From Proluteimonas luteida (GTDB lineage Bacteria; Pseudomonadota; Gammaproteobacteria; Xanthomonadales; Xanthomonadaceae), in NCBI RefSeq assembly GCF_021191695.1, contig NZ_JAIWPT010000007.1:124001-188000 (forward strand): DNA of 64,000 bases. Reading direction: 5' to 3'. The notes under the pieces are model-generated. The model was given only the letters and a program-made list of their open reading frames with translations, did no database searches and had not been told where the DNA came from. The translations under genes and the position numbers were made by a program. Below, piece after piece: positions 63,347 to 64,000 of this stretch (the first letter of the stretch is position 1; every line of letters starts with the position of its first letter).

Positions 63347-63877
63347 CTAACTGCGGGCGAGCTTCCGCGCCACCGGGCAATCCGGCCGATGCGCGCCGGG
63401 CAGGTAGCCCAGGCTCATCAGGAACTCGCCGGTGATCTCGCCGCCGGTGAAGCGAAAGGTTCGCTTGAACAGCTTGACCCACGAGGCCTTGTCGCGCGGC
63501 TTTCCTTCTTCGCTGGCGTGCGCGTCCAGCCACCGGGCGAATCCGCCATGCGAGGTGCGCATTTCCTGGATGACCTGCGCATTGTGGATCGCGGCATCCA
63601 CCTTCATGCGGTTGCGGATGATGCCCGGATCGCCCAGCAGCCGCGCGCGATCGGTTTCGTCGAACGCGGCGACGGTATCGACATCGAAGCCGGCATAGGC
63701 CGCGCGGAACCCGGCGCGTTTCTTCAGCACCGTCTCCCAGCTCAGCCCGGCCTGGTTGATCTCCAGCAGCAGGCGTTCGAACAGCACCGACTCGTCGCGC
63801 TGCGGGAATCCGTACTCGGTGTCGTGGTAGGGGCCGTGCAGCGGATGGCCCGGGGCGAAGTCGCAATAGCCGCTCAT
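63347..63877 (-). CDS. tag: DNA-3-methyladenine glycosylase I
   Basis: A 176-residue base-excision glycosylase for alkylated adenine. YHDTEYGFPQRDESVLFERLLLEINQAGLSWETVLKKRAGFRAAY is the family core, including the Trp/Glu substrate pocket. The zinc-snap ligands fit C5, H18, H163 and C167, in line with E. coli Tag C4, H17, H175 and C179. The start at 63877 places the first Cys correctly; longer upstream starts have no better ribosome binding site. Confidence 0.93.
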   Translation of the reverse strand: MSGYCDFAPGHPLHGPYHDTEYGFPQRDESVLFERLLLEINQAGLSWETVLKKRAGFRAAYAGFDVDTVAAFDETDRARLLGDPGIIRNRMKVDAAIHNAQVIQEMRTSHGGFARWLDAHASEEGKPRDKASWVKLFKRTFRFTGGEITGEFLMSLGYLPGAHRPDCPVARKLARS

Positions 63878-64000
63878 CGGCGCAGCATAGTGAATCGGGC
63901 GCGACATGCCCATCGGGATCGTCCCGGGTTGCGTGCGCCCGCGTCGCCACGCCACCATGCGGCAACGCCCAGCAGGAATCGCCGATGGAAATCGCCCACC

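Overview
This is a high-GC chromosomal window from a gammaproteobacterium, most likely Xanthomonadaceae of the Lysobacter/Luteimonas type. The main reasons are a fused aspartokinase-diaminopimelate decarboxylase, the MurL/MurD2 pair (an alternative route to D-Glu in peptidoglycan first described in Xanthomonas), an Ala/Lys-rich HU, pilT-pilU beside yggS, many secreted S9 peptidases, and short REP-type palindromes. No rRNA, tRNA, CRISPR array, phage or intact insertion sequence was seen. Positions are read from sequence; functions come from motifs and family knowledge, without any database search.

Layout. 1-7 kb: an Rrf2-type SUF regulator with a clear autoregulatory operator, a small SET-domain methyltransferase, a run of minus-strand envelope genes (lipoproteins, M23 peptidase, DUF533), an HU protein, DUF2784 and OsmC. 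7-13 kb: dkgB-like reductase, secreted YtcJ-type amidohydrolase, an AT-richer patch with a small secreted orphan, DUF5694 and PhzF-like proteins. 13.4-19.4 kb: lysC-lysA fusion, a small membrane protein, murL and murD2, all tightly packed. 19.4-22.6 kb: orphan lipoprotein coupled to ispB, then ssb.

22.8-29.6 kb is the most interesting region. A Zur-like palindrome overlaps the -10 of an operon encoding a TonB-dependent receptor, an exported tail-anchored CobN-like chelatase, a MotA/TolQ/ExbB-like channel protein and a DUF2149 protein. All joints are 2 bp or overlapping. This matches the HmuR-HmuS-HmuU-HmuV type of architecture and suggests energised uptake plus periplasmic metal or tetrapyrrole processing under zinc control.

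29.6-39.1 kb looks like a peptide-scavenging block: a POT peptide importer divergent from three exported S9 peptidases (two are tandem paralogues with near-identical 3' ends) and a DUF819 membrane protein. A 177-bp palindromic element with 27-bp perfect terminal inverted repeats separates this block from DUF4426-proC. 40.8-45.4 kb carries a PaiB-esterase fusion, an amidase and an APC permease. 45.6-54.6 kb carries a Fes/IroE-like esterase, an ArgE-like deacylase with a Spinster-like MFS, a siderophore-type TonB receptor, a PAF-acetylhydrolase-like enzyme and an AraC regulator. Two direct copies of a composite REP element flank the deacylase-MFS-receptor segment.

55.1-59.1 kb is an Lrp-type regulator followed by a class III CoA-transferase, an enoyl-CoA hydratase and a class II (degradative type) HMG-CoA reductase, suggesting mevalonate or 3-hydroxy-3-methylglutarate catabolism. 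The window ends with yggS, pilT, pilU, a Mn-type superoxide dismutase and tag.
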